Source: Sesamum alatum (taxonomy: Eukaryota; Streptophyta; Magnoliopsida; Lamiales; Pedaliaceae). Taken from it: a stretch of DNA of 64,000 nucleotides. Of this stretch, positions 33,456 to 44,077 are shown in pieces (the stretch's first letter is position 1; the number at the start of each line of letters is the position of its first letter). The stretch lies in contig JACGWO010000001.1 in the NCBI GenBank assembly GCA_034509735.1, positions 31,623,966 through 31,687,965 of the forward strand, in the 5' to 3' direction. The notes below the pieces were generated by a model. That model saw only the letters and a list, made by a program, of their open reading frames with translations, had not been told where the DNA came from and searched no databases. The translations under genes and the position numbers were made by a program.

Positions 33456-35455
33456 TGAAAGCCTATGATAGGCGTGTGGATCATCCCGGGACGAGCGCGA
33501 ATGCGGAAGCGCGATATAAAATATATAATTATAAAATTTAAAGCATGCTTAAACAAGAATTAAAAGTACACGTTCAAGGGGTATTCCTTTGAACCTCCTG
33601 GGCATTCGGTGTATCTCATGACAAAAATAAACAACATACAAATCATGGAGGCCATAAGGTTGTAGAAATCGAAAACAACAAAACGTAGAAACCTACCCGG
33701 TTGTCGTTTTGTCTTCGAACCCCTACTTGCGTTGTTCCCCGTTTTTCACCAAGATCTTGAATTGAGACCCTCTAAATTGTACACGCAATCCGCTCACGTA
33801 TCTTGATCCCATGCTAGTGAAAAATCAAATGTATATAATTTAGTGAGGATGGATCGACCAAATGTTATGAATTAACGTGATTAATCCTCCTCAGGTTCAA
33901 TTGTATAAACAAAAGAACGAAAATAATTTTTCTTGGGAAAAGGGGTTATGGCCGAGAGAGGGAGAGGAGTGTGTGTGTGTGTGTGTGTTTGTGTTGAATT
34001 TTTATCATCCTGTCTAAAGTGAAACCCTAGGAGTATTTATAGAGGAGGAATCCTATTCCTCTTCAAACTCCAACTTTAAAACTTTACTTTGACTAGGATT
34101 TTGACCTAGTCAAAGTCCTAGTCAAACTAGGCCTTGAATTGGTCAAATCAATCCTAGCCATTCATCTCTCCCTTTAATCTCAACCATCCATTTATTTAAT
34201 GGAATATTTAAATCCTATTTAAATAATCCATGGGGCCATAAATAAATAAATTAAATAATAATATTTATTTTAAGCTCATGTAATTAATTCCAATAAATTC
34301 AATTTATTAATTTAGTTAAATTCCTTTTAATCTAATTTAAAGGAATCAATATCCCAAGAAAAATTAGAAGCGATTAAGTTCAATTTATTCGTTCTACCTC
34401 TCCAATTCTAATTCTAAATTAAATACCTTATGTGTGCGGATTGTGTTTTGTGACTCTTTTAGGTTCACCTTCAGCTAGACTTGGTCGAACTCCCAATCAT
34501 CCTATGACAGGAATCCGTCCGTTACCATGGGTGACCGTCTAGAAACGGTCCATGGCACTAGAGACTAGGTGAATCTATGTGGTGTGAACATTTAGGCTCT
34601 ACAGTACATTTATCCTTCTATCTACAGTCTCACCACTTAGGGTTTAGGGCACAGAAACATTGGTACCCATATTAGACCTAAGTGTTGCCTTGTCCTCACT
34701 AAAATTGACCGGGATCCCTCTCTTCTGTTCAGTTACTATGGCCAAATATTCATAAGGGACGAGTCTCAAAGTATGGTGAGACGCTACTGTCCGCGCTGTG
34801 ACAGGAGATAGATCCTCTCTTGGAATCTACTGTCACGCTGCACATCTTGATTGCACTAGATAGGGCTTATGACTACTCAGTAACTACGACTTGGTAATCT
34901 CTCACCATACCTAAGATACAGGCATGGTGTGCTGGTGAAAACAGTAATCCCTCAAGTCCAAGGATCAACTTGTACTGTTGGAACTGGGAACTCAAGTCAT
35001 ACCTAACTGACCCTACTCAAGGTCCTCCGTAAGATGGTTCTCGCAAGTCACCTCAGTCAGCTGCCACCTAGCTAGCTGACCCACTAACATTGCATAGACC
35101 AGCCTCGTCACTTGTCGATGAAATATGGCAACAAATGCTTAGTGCAAGTCTCAAGTGGATTCTCGATACCCTTTCTCGAGATTCCTTGACTTGGAGATTT
35201 TCAGACTGATTCGGCGAAATTGATTTCATGAACCTACCATCCAATGCGTAGTTCCAATTTACCAAAATGTGATTTCAGTCTGTGGGCTTTTTTTGTGCAG
35301 TGAACAGTTCTAAAGCAGTAAAGTGAACACAGACAAAGTATAAGCCAGATGAACATCACTTTCTTATTCATCACAGTTTATTAAAACTCTGAAATTGTTC
35401 AGACATAGGCTACATTTGGGTAATCAAATTGGCTTCATGGTCATATATTCTAACA
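33456..35455 (-). repeat. G left LTR (3' LTR in element sense)
   Basis: 2000 bp, from TGAAAGCCTATGATAGGCG to ATATTCTAACA, next to the polypurine tract (minus strand AAGTGGGAGAT) at 35456. The family is the same as D. It includes a (GT)n run at 33970-33987. Confidence 0.9.
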
Positions 35456-36420
35456 ATCTCCCACTTAACCTTAAAGCCAATCACCCATATTTCTAATCCC
35501 CATCTTTTCAAGATGTTGCGTATGAACAGTTTGCGACATAGGCTTTGTCAGCTGATCTGCTGTGCTGTCTCCTAAGCTGACTCGGTCCATCTAGACGTCA
35601 CCTCTTCCTACCATTTTCCTCAAAAGGTGGTAGCGTCTAAAAATGTGCTTGGATCGGTGATGGGATCTCGGTTCCTTTGCTTGCGCTATGGCTCTGTTAT
35701 TATTGCAGAAGATAACTACGGGTTCCGCAATGCTAGGCACCACACCTAACTCTTGGATGTAGTTTCTCATCCAAACCGCTTCATTGGGAGCTTTTGAAGC
35801 TGCTATGTATTCGGCCTCAGTGGTGGAATCAGCCGTGGTTGCTTGCTTGGAACTTTTCCACGCTACCACGCCTCCATTGAGCTTGAACACATAACCTGAC
35901 TGAGACTTGGCATCGTCGTCATCCGCTTGGAAGCTAGCATCGCTAAAGCCTCCCAGGATCAGCTCTCCATTGCCATAGACCAAGAAAATTTCCTTAGTCC
36001 TCCTCAAGTACTTAAGGATGTTCTTGGCTGCATTCCAATGTACCTCCCCTGCACAAGAATAATATCTGCTCGTTACACTTAAGGCGTAAGCGATGTCAGG
36101 TCTCATGCAGTAGACGACATATTAGATGCTTCCTACGGCAGAAGCATAGGGGATGCCTTTCATCCTTTCAAGTTCCTCATTAGTCTTAGGAGACTGTTTC
36201 TTGGATAACTTGATCCCATGCCTCATGGGAAGGAAACCTCTTTTGGAGTTATCCATGTGAAACCTTTTCAGGATTTTCTCCATATACGAGTTTTGGGTTA
36301 GTCCTAACATTATTCTAGATCTGTTCCTGACGATCTGGATGCCAAGAATGTAGGAGGCTTCACCCAAATCCTTCATGAAAAATTTAGTGAATAACCATGC
36401 TTTTGTGTTACTTAATATTC
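35456..36420 (-). pseudogene. G RNase H and reverse transcriptase C-part
   Basis: Read leftwards from 36376: MKDLGEASYILGIQIVRNRS, SYMEKILKRFHMDNS, then a TAA near 36121 (Gln CAA in E2) and from 36106 the RNase H MRPDIAYALSVTSRYYS. RNase H shows ILGGFSDASF (first Asp) and STTEAEYIAAS (Glu), but the usual CDNNGAIAQ reads FCNNNRAIAQ, so a catalytic Asp is Asn. RNase H removes the RNA strand during cDNA synthesis. The YVDD half of reverse transcriptase is absent: E1-derived DNA starts at 36421. Apart from the stop this is one of the cleaner coding pieces in the window. Confidence 0.87.
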
Positions 36421-36650
36421 TAGGTGTTGGACCGACTGAACTAACTCGTGAAGAATCGTCGTATGGAAGCCTTGGAGGCTTGGTCGGTATGACTAGAGTT
36501 CCTTGGCTCAGATAGTACGGGAGTAGTCCTCAAACTTGTGGAACCATGGTGGTCTCATACATATGATGGTTGTGTCTTGGATTTGGCGAGAGGTGACTAT
36601 CACATACATGATCATTACAAGCCTTGTCTAATGTAGGCAGAATGTGTAGT
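36421..36650 (+). repeat. Duplicated segment of E1 3' LTR inside G
   Basis: The sequence TAGGTGTTGGACCGACTGAA at 36421 repeats 33227, and the match runs to GTGTAGT just before the LTR in both places (33455 and 36650). The two copies differ at scattered bases. This is a tandem duplication of flank plus LTR, not a second insertion site. Confidence 0.88.
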
Positions 36651-38619
36651 TGAAAGCCTGCGATAGGCGTGTGGATCGTCCCGGGAGGAGCGCGAATGCA
36701 GAAGCGCGGTATAAAATATATAATTACAAAATTTAAAGCATGCTTAAACGAGAATTAAAACTACACGTTCAAGGGGTGTTCCCTTGAATCTCCCGGGCAT
36801 TCGGTGTATCTCATGACTAAAATAAACAACATACAAATCATGGAGGCCATAGGGTTGTTGGAATCAAAAACAACAAAATGTAGAAACCTACCTGGTTGTA
36901 GTTTTGTCTTCAAACTGCTACTTGCGTTGTTCCCCGTTTTGCACCAAGATCTCAAATTGAGATCCTCTAAATAGTACACGCAATCCGCCCACGTATCTTG
37001 ATCCCCGTGCTAGCGAAAAATCAAGTGTATATAATTTAGAGAGGATGGATCGACCAAACGTTATGAATTAACGTGATCAATCCTCCTTAGGTTCAATTTG
37101 TATAAACAAAAGAACCAAAATAACTTTTCTTGGGAAAAGGGGTTATGGCCGAGAGAGGGACAGGAGTGTGTGTGTGTGTTGAATTTTCATCATCCTGTCT
37201 AAAGTGAAACCATAAGAATATTTATAGAGGAGGAATCCTATTCCTCTTCAAACTCCAACTTTAGAACTTTACTTTGACTAGGATTTTGACCTAATCAAAG
37301 TCCTAGTCAAACTAGGCCTTAAATTAGTCAAATCAATCCTAGTCATTCATCTCTCCCTTTAATCTCAACCATCCATTTATTTAATGAAATATTTAAATCT
37401 TATTTAAATAATCCATGGGGGCCATAAATAAATAAAATAAATAATAATATTTATTTTAAGCGCATGTAATTAATTCCAATAAATCAAATTTATTAATTTA
37501 TTAAATTTCTTTTAATCTAATTTTAAGGAATCAACATCCCAAGAAAAATTAGAACCGATTAAATCCAATTTCATTCTAAATTAAATACTATATGTGTGCG
37601 GATTGTGTGTGACTCTTCACGTTCACCTTCAGCTAGACTTGGTCGAACTCCCAATCATCCTATGGCAGGAATCCGTCCGTTACCATGGGTGGCCGTCTAG
37701 CAACGGTACATGGCACTAGAGACTAGGTGAATATATATGGTGTGAACATTTAGGCTCTACAGTACATTTATCCTTCTATCTACAGTCTCACCACTTAGAG
37801 TCTAGGTCACGGAAACATAGGTACCCATCTGAGACCTAAGTGTTGCCTCATCCCCACTAAACGTCACCGGGATCCCTCCCTTCTGTTCAGTTACTGTGGC
37901 CACAGATTCATAAGGAACGAGTCTCAAAGTATGGTGATACGCTACTGTCAGCGCTGTGACAGGAGATAGATCCTCCCTTGGAATCTACTATCACGCTGCA
38001 CATCTTGACTGCACTAGATAGGGCTTATGACTACTCAGTAACTACGACTTGGTAATCTCTCACCATACCTAAGATACAGCCAAGCTGTGCAGGTGAAACT
38101 AGTAATCCCTCAAGTCCAGGGATCAACTTGTACCGTTGGAACCGGGAACTCAAGTCATACCTAACTGACCCTACTCAAGGTCCTCCGTTAGTAAGACAGT
38201 TCCCGCGAGTCACCTCAGTCAGTTGCCACCTAGCTAGCTGACCCACTAACACTGCATGGACGAGTCTCATCACTTGTCGATGAAACGCGACAGCAGATGC
38301 TTAGTGCAAGTCTCAAGTGGATTCTAGATACCCTTTCTCGAGATTCCTTGACTTGGAGATTTTCAGATTGATTTATGTGAAACTAATTTTATGAACCTAC
38401 CATCCAATGCGTAGTTCCAATTTCCCGAAATGTGATTTCAGTTTGTGTGCTTTGTTTGTGCAGTGAACAATTTATAAAGCAATAAAGTGAACACAGACAA
38501 AGTATAAGCCAGATGAACATCACATTCTTATTCATCACAGTTTATTAAACCTCTGAAATTATTCAGACATAGGCTACATTTGGCTAATCAAATTAGCTTC
38601 ACGATCACCTATTCTAACA
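36651..38619 (-). repeat. G right LTR
   Basis: 1969 bp, from TGAAAGCCTGCGATAGGCG to ACCTATTCTAACA, followed by GTAGT. It is very similar to 33456-35455 and holds the stem CTGTCA/TGACAG at 37945-37962. No primer site or leader adjoins its left end. Confidence 0.9.
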
Positions 38620-39540
38620 GTAGTGAGGACCGTGGGTTTCAATAAGAGGATCCCTCCCCTATTAGTATATGACAGCGGTATCTCCTATGCGCTCGGAGAC
38701 GCGTTCATGCTCTGAGAACCTATGGCCACAGTGATTGATCTAATAGGAAATGGTTTCCTATGTCGAACAACCATTTCCTATCTCGAACAATAGAGTGAAT
38801 GCAATCTCGAGTACTAAGTCCGAGAGACGGTAGACGGAAGGACCATACCCGTATGAAACTCAGGAGCCTATATGTTCATACCAACATTCACCTAGTCTCT
38901 AGTGTCATGGACCATTGCTAGACGGCCAATTGTAACATGCATCTCCAGTTAATGGTTATTCAGGAATAATTAATTGAAATGAATTTAATTAATTAATTGT
39001 GTTATACACAAGTCCAAGTCAACTGAGGGTGAACCTAAAGAGTCACACACAAATCACCGAGAAGGTGGAGGAATTATTTTGCAACTAATTTCAGAGGATA
39101 TAAATAATTGGATTATTATACACAGGATAATCCAATGGATGAATAGCTCAGGATCAAATTAATTGGATTAATTTAATTAGGCTTGCTTTAATTAATGAAT
39201 TGGATCTGTTAATTAAGGGTATGTGGGCTTATGACTTTAATTGGATTAAATGACAGTTAGCTAAATTTAGCTGGGTTTTATATTAAATTAAATTTAAATA
39301 ATACCCATGGGACCTTTCGGCTTGCTTTAATTTATTTAAAATGACTTCTGGTCCGCTAAATTAAGACCCAAGGGATCAAGTTGACTTTCATGTAAGGAAG
39401 AGAGAAGTTGGACTTCTCTCTACATGGAATAGAAGGGTTGGCTGAGTTGTGCCTTTGGAAGGTACAACCCCGACATTAATCATGCTCTTTTCACATGATT
39501 TGCATCATACCACATGGAAGGGTGCTGATTGAGGGGATTG
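38620..39540 (+). repeat. E1 3' LTR, second part
   Basis: This continues the E1 LTR after GTAGT: GAGGACCGTGGGTTTC, CTGTGAGAA-type and GGCCACAG blocks, CACCTAGTCTCTAGTGTCATG (38890-38909 region), and GGTGAACCTAAAGAGTCAC (39029-39047). Similarity to the 5' LTR fades after about 39480. A small local repeat, AACCATTTCCTATCTCGAAC-like, is at 38748-38790. The LTR end is lost or unreadable where LINE sequence begins. Confidence 0.72.
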
Positions 39541-40598
39541 AGTTGAATGACTTGGTCATAACGCACTCTCCTCTTCACAACTCTACACTTGGCAGTGCAC
39601 AGCTTCTAAAGTTTGTCCTAGGAGCATTCCACACTTATTGGTCATCATCTTTCATCCTGAGGGGTCACCAAGATCATTGAGACCAAATTCATGAAGTTTC
39701 TATAGAAGGGTTGTACTAGATCTAAGTATGCTAAGGTCTCGTGGGACCACATTGCAGGGCTTCTTATACATCACCGCTCACGAGGACCATCTATTACGGG
39801 TCTCCCTTTCGGCTCAAGAGTGGCCGCAGCTATTCATAATGGGGCTTGGGATTGTCCTACTGACTGTAACTGTGAGATTGCCAGGATTGTGGAGGCACTT
39901 CCCCCTTTCCTGGAAGGAAGATACCGTTGGCTGATGGGGAAGGCATGGACGGTTTTCTACAGCCTCAGCCTATATGGTGCAATTATTGAGTGGGATTGTT
40001 TATTTCATGGGCCATTCAAAGTTGCAAGGAATAAGTTTATCCTTTGGTTAACAGTCTTGGGAAGGTTGTTTACAGCAGACAAGAGTTGGATTACTGTTTC
40101 TGATAGAGAATGTGTTCTCTGCCATGAACAAGTGTTGGAGACACATGCACACTTGTTCTTTGCTTGCTCTTTCCAAGAGGTGTTTGGCAGGCCTGAATAG
40201 GGCTTGTAGGGCCTTATGTGGATTGGCAGCTTTGCATTGCTTGGGCATCCAGGAAATGGAGGGGCTGACACCTCCCCAAAGCAGCATGGCTTGCAACGCT
40301 TGCTTCAGTCATTTTCCACATTTGGCTTGAGAGGAATAAGCGACGTTTCTAGGGGATTTCATCTTCATTAGAAGCAGTGGTTAGGTTGATTGTTGAGGAA
40401 ATCCAATGTAGAATTATGAGGGACGAGCTGTAGATTAGCCTACAAGATCTGTACTATATAGGATTTGGAGGATCCCATGATTTGCTTGATTTTATTTTGT
40501 TGGATATTTGACTAGCATGGATGAGTGCTTGGATGTTGTACTTATTGTACTTTTATTATTTATTTATTAATGAAATTTATTTTTATCAAAAAAAAAAA
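39541..40598 (+). pseudogene. LINE (L1-type) 3' portion with poly(A) tail
   Basis: This is the end of a plant LINE ORF2, truncated at the 5' side. It reads LLKFVLGAFHTYWSSSFIL (about 39600-39660), the conserved end of the reverse transcriptase (family form YWSS.FILP), then FL*KG where the family has FLWKG, then AKVSWDHIAG. The zinc-binding domain follows at about 39940-40190 (WDCLFHGPFKVARNKFILWL, CVLCHEQVLETHAHLFFAC). The tail includes VEEIQCRIMRDEL before a stop. A run of 11 A (40588-40598) ends the element, as expected for target-primed insertion. I could not find a flanking duplication. Confidence 0.82.
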
Positions 40599-41505
40599 CT
40601 ATAAATATGATATTCAAAATAACAATAAAAGATTTTAGAGGAATCCTAAACCACACGTCAAGAGAGAGTAAAGAAGACTTCATGTAGGTTTCAAATAAAG
40701 AGCCTACGGTGATAGCTTGTGAGGAAAAAGATATTAACTATATTTTTTCTATAATAATTTAAATATTTAAGCATCTAAAATAGTAGATATATTTTTTCTT
40801 TTAATAAGGACATCATAAAATATTAGTTTATCATAAAAGATAGAGAACGGTATCTTTGGATTGATGTAGAGAAGCAATTCATAAATCACGTATCGCACAT
40901 AATATATATGTCTTGATTGTGTGTCTTTAAATTAGAGTATATCAATTCCGATTATTTTATATTTTAATGCATCGCTCGTAACCTTAATTTATCTGAATAA
41001 TTTAAAATAAACTTTAATATCTTATAAATTTCAAAATCAAAAGACGTATGGACATATAACATATTTGAAAAGATTTTCTTTCGAACAGAATATCAAAACA
41101 AATTGACTTAAGAATAGTAGTGCATGAGTTCACTAATGATGGATATACCAGTGATATTGACATACACATAAGCGTACAAAAGTTAAATTTTAATAAAAAA
41201 ACACATCACAAATGTGTACACTCTACTATATAAAAATACTTTCAATCTCCTATAAATACCACAAATATCGCTATTTATTGACAAGACTAGAGATAAACAA
41301 CCCACATAAAAAATTCTGTCTCAAAAGAAAAAAAAAAGACGTGGAAATATGTGTAACGAGGGAAAACTTTATCGTTTTCTCTTCTGTTCAAACCACAACC
41401 ACATCTTTTAAATGTCTAAGTTAAATATTAAAAAGTTAGCAGTGTTTAGTTAATAAATAAAACATTAATAGCTTGATTCGCTAAGTAGTGATAGAAAAAA
41501 AATTA
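40599..41505. other. AT-rich spacer, no gene seen
   Basis: Nothing coding is supported: open frames are short and AT-driven. No terminal repeats or known motifs were recognised. Together with 42340-42927 this is the least element-like DNA in the window. Confidence 0.5.
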
Positions 41506-41790
41506 GGGTTTAATGCAATTCATCCCCGTAATATTGTAAATGAGCAAATTACTTTTTTATAAAAAAAAATAGCAATTCACCTCCCTGTGTTTTCCAAAAT
41601 AAAGTAATTTACCTCCTTAGAAGTAATTTACCTCTCTTTCTAAGGAGGTAAATTATTTCATTTTGAAAAACACAGGGGGTAAATTGCTTCATTTTAAAAA
41701 ATACAATGGAGTAAATTGTTAATTATTTTTTCATAGAAGGATAATTTGCATATTCGCAATATCACAGGGGGGTTGCTAGAATTTTTCCCG
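41506..41790. mobile_element. MULE-type MITE with a TIR like the MULE at 60266
   Basis: This 285-bp element has long imperfect terminal inverted repeats of about 80 bp (left GGGTTTAATGCAATTCATCC; right, reversed, GGGAAAAATTCTAGCAACCC) and an inner palindrome around TTACCTCCTTAGAAG/CTTTCTAAGGAGGTAA (about 41608-41651). AAAAAATTA lies on both sides (41497-41505 and 41791-41799), a 9-bp duplication typical of Mutator-like elements, though low in complexity. The ends carry repeated GCAATTYACC words as in the MULE TIR. It encodes nothing and would depend on a transposase in trans. Confidence 0.68.
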
Positions 41791-41891
41791 AAAAAATTAA
41801 TTGCTGGATTCGTTAAGTAGTTACTAGAAGCAGACGAGTAAAGCTCCAAATCATCTGTGAAAAATTTTCTATTCCACTTTAATATTATATA

Positions 41892-42330
41892 GGGTGAATT
41901 ATTATTACATTTTCTAAGTTTGACATAATTACAAATACCTTATCACTTTTTTAAAAATTATAAATATCCCCCTGAGGTTTGAACTTTTTAACCAAGGGTC
42001 TGGAATTGTCCATTTTGCCCTTGATTTTTTTTTTAAAACAAATGATAGAAAAATCAGTTGAAGCAAATCACATATTGATCCTCCATGTAAAAAATGTAAG
42101 AAACCCTCTCCCTGCGCATTTCAGTCTAAAAAAATTTAGAAACTTTTTAAAAATTAATAAAAATAATTCAGTTTGAAAATGAGCATTTTGGTCAGTTCAC
42201 CCATAAAAATAAAAAGAAAATGAGTTATTTGTTAAATGACTATAAACCTGAGGGTATTTTTAATTTCTGAAAAAATGAGAAGATATCGATTATTACGCTA
42301 AATCTTAGGGAATGTCACTGTAATTCACAC
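41892..42330. mobile_element. MULE-type MITE with 9-bp duplication TATTATATA
   Basis: 439 bp with terminal inverted repeats of about 90 bp: left GGGTGAATTATTATTACATT, right reversed GTGTGAATTACAGTGACATT, continuing to CCCCCTGAGGTTTGAAC against ACCCTCAGGTTTATAG. TATTATATA flanks both ends exactly (41883-41891 and 42331-42339). A 9-bp duplication with long inverted repeats is the Mutator-like signature. No transposase is encoded; the open frame inside is not supported. Confidence 0.8.
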
Positions 42331-42339
42331 TATTATATA

Positions 42340-42927
42340 TTAGTGTCACATTTTTATGTATACTGCATGCATCCTCATTTTAAAATTATAATTTAATTTA
42401 ATTTAATTTATGTTTTAGTTTGTTTTAAAAAATATTTGTCAATTAAGTATCGATAGAAATCTCTTCCGCATGAAAACGGGATTCAAAATCTTTCCATTTT
42501 TCAAATTATGACTAAAATGCGCTCTTCTTCAAACTCAAAAATTAATGTTCTAATTGACAACGTGAAAATGATGCTACGACTGCGACGACAGAGAAAGTTG
42601 ACCATCACTATAACGCTTACCAATTTGTAGTGGTGCACTGATAGAAGCGGAATAGTGCACACGTCATTGGATTCATTGAACAAAGACTGTCGCAATAAGA
42701 AAATATATATTAGTTAATTATTGACAAAACATTAAATAATAATTTTAAATTTATTTTTTAAAATTAATATTAACTGATAATAATTTTAGTTTCATAATAT
42801 AATTATTATTGATCGATCAAAATTATATATAAACTTGACACTATAGAATTTATATTGATAACTTAATGAAAATACAAATATAGTGACAAAAAATAATTAT
42901 TATCACTGGTCACCAGATATGTAAATT
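42340..42927. other. AT-rich spacer, no gene seen
   Basis: The segment contains (AATTT)n-like runs near 42390 and AT-rich palindromic stretches at 42720-42860. No gene, RNA or element boundary was recognised. Confidence 0.45.
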
Positions 42928-43130
42928 TAGGGGTGCAAGATGAGCTAAGCTGCTTCGATTTTGAGCTTCAGTTAAGCCTGTTCGAGCTTGAGCTCCAGTG
43001 TTTATGTTTATCAGTTCACGAGCTGGCTCGATTTCAGGCTCGAGCTCCATTGTTTATGTTTATGAGCTCATAAGCCAACTTGCGAGCTCACTCATTTTTT
43101 ATATAATTTTTTTTAAATATTTTGTATATA
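42928..43130. repeat. GAGCTC-rich repeat, possible hAT-type MITE end
   Basis: It begins TAGGGGTGCAAGATGAGC and is full of GAGCTCGAGCTT-like words, with a duplicated module around CGAGCTCCAGTGTTTATG (about 42989) and CGAGCTCCATTGTTTATG (about 43042). Plant hAT-type miniature elements often start with GGGGTGCAAACGAGC. I cannot find the matching far end, so this is tentative. Confidence 0.4.
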
Positions 43131-43180
43131 TTTAATTACATATTCAATACTATATCAAGTTTATAATCAAAATTCATCAT

Positions 43181-43612
43181 ATATTAGAGTTATTGATCAA
43201 TATATCTCGTATCTTAATTTCAGAGAATAATAACATACGATATTTTTTATTTATAGTATCTAAAAACAAGCTTAACATATCAACAATTTCATAAGTTTTA
43301 TTTTTTCGTAAATTAATATTTAATATAATGCATATGAATTTTATTTTTATATTTCAATAGTCACTACGACAAAATGCATTTGTTTCAATATTCACTGTAT
43401 ATTAGAATTATTAGTCAACATCTTATACTTTAATTTTAGATCATAATAAAATATGATATACTTGTTTATATTATCTAAAAAAAAAAAACTTAATCAACAA
43501 TTTAGCAAGTTTTGATACTTTTTTTGGTAAATAATTAATATAGTGCATATGAATTTCATTGTTATACTTTCAATATCGACTACATCAAGATGCATTTATT
43601 TCAAAATGTAGC
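43181..43612. repeat. Two-copy tandem repeat, period about 218 bp
   Basis: ATATTAGAGTTATT at 43181 recurs as ATATTAGAATTATT at 43399, and the units stay alignable through ATGCATATGAATTT/AGTGCATATGAATTTC to AATGCATTTGTTTCAA/GATGCATTTATTTCAA. The copies are clearly diverged. It may be the body of the element whose left end is at 42928. Confidence 0.65.
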
Positions 43613-44077
43613 ATATATTTTTTCTTTAAAGGAAAAGGAATTTGATTAAAGCTCAAAGCATGCAACAAGAAGGGAAGCAAAGAGGGAGGAAGATCACTGC
43701 CTTGTTGGTCTAGCATTTTCGACAATTGAGCAAGGAAGTGAGCAGTCATATTTGCATCCCGACCGACATGCTAAAAAGCAACATCACTAACATTACAGAT
43801 ATTGGAAAGGGAGTCTTCAATAACAGGTCCAATTCATGAGGAGTTCACAACGCCAATTTGAAGTTTGGATATCACTGTTGAGCAGTAACCTTCGATGATC
43901 GCATACGACCAGCCAGCTTGAGGAACCATGTGACTAGCAACTTGGGCAACAAATGCTTCAGCATGCTCCGCATCCGAGGGACCGGACAGCTCTTTCGTAG
44001 CCCACTGAACATATTTGCCGTATTGGTCTCGAGCAACAACGCACGCTTCTTGTAGACAAATTTTATGCCCAATCAAA
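43613..44077 (-). pseudogene. LINE C-terminal RNase H-like domain remnant
   Basis: Read on the minus strand, this resembles the RVT_3-type RNase H that ends plant LINE ORF2. From 44076: CLQEACVVARDQYGKYVQWA, ELSGPSDAEHAEAFVAQV, then YAIIEGYCSTVISKL, and further left HVGRDANMTAHFLAQLSKML (about 43720-43780). The AEAFVAQ and RDANMTAHFLAQ motifs are typical (family forms AEALA and R.AN..AH.LA). Stops occur, for example before HVGRD. A T-rich run at its left (about 43607-43625) may be the old poly(A). The right side ends where the gypsy LTR candidate begins. Confidence 0.6.

Larger units (their letters stand above)
33456..38619 (-). mobile_element. G: copia element in the E1 3' LTR, rearranged
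   Basis: G has two inverted LTRs of the 2.0-kb family. GTAGT occurs before the first (33451-33455) and after the second (38620-38624), and joining the outside flanks gives normal E1 LTR sequence. Inside, polypurine tract, RNase H and the end of reverse transcriptase are followed, not by more pol, but by a second copy of E1 LTR (36421-36650) that also ends in GTAGT before the second LTR. The 5' half of G is therefore replaced by a duplicate of its own left flank. Confidence 0.85.
4450..39540 (+). mobile_element. E1: old, heavily interrupted Ty1-copia element
   Basis: E1 is the host of most insertions in this window. Its own pieces are: 5' LTR (4450-6529 and 19503-19544), primer site (19547-19558), leader (19559-21422), gag and protease (21423-22582), pre-integrase and integrase core (29704-30168), 3' end with polypurine tract (32746-32833), and 3' LTR (32834-33455 and 38625 to about 39540). 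The LTR starts agree (both read TTAGAATAGGTGA.CAGAAAGCCAATTAGATTGGCC), so they belong to one element. Reverse transcriptase and RNase H are missing. The outer target duplication cannot be checked: the left terminal dinucleotide has decayed to AC and the right end merges into a LINE. Confidence 0.75.
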
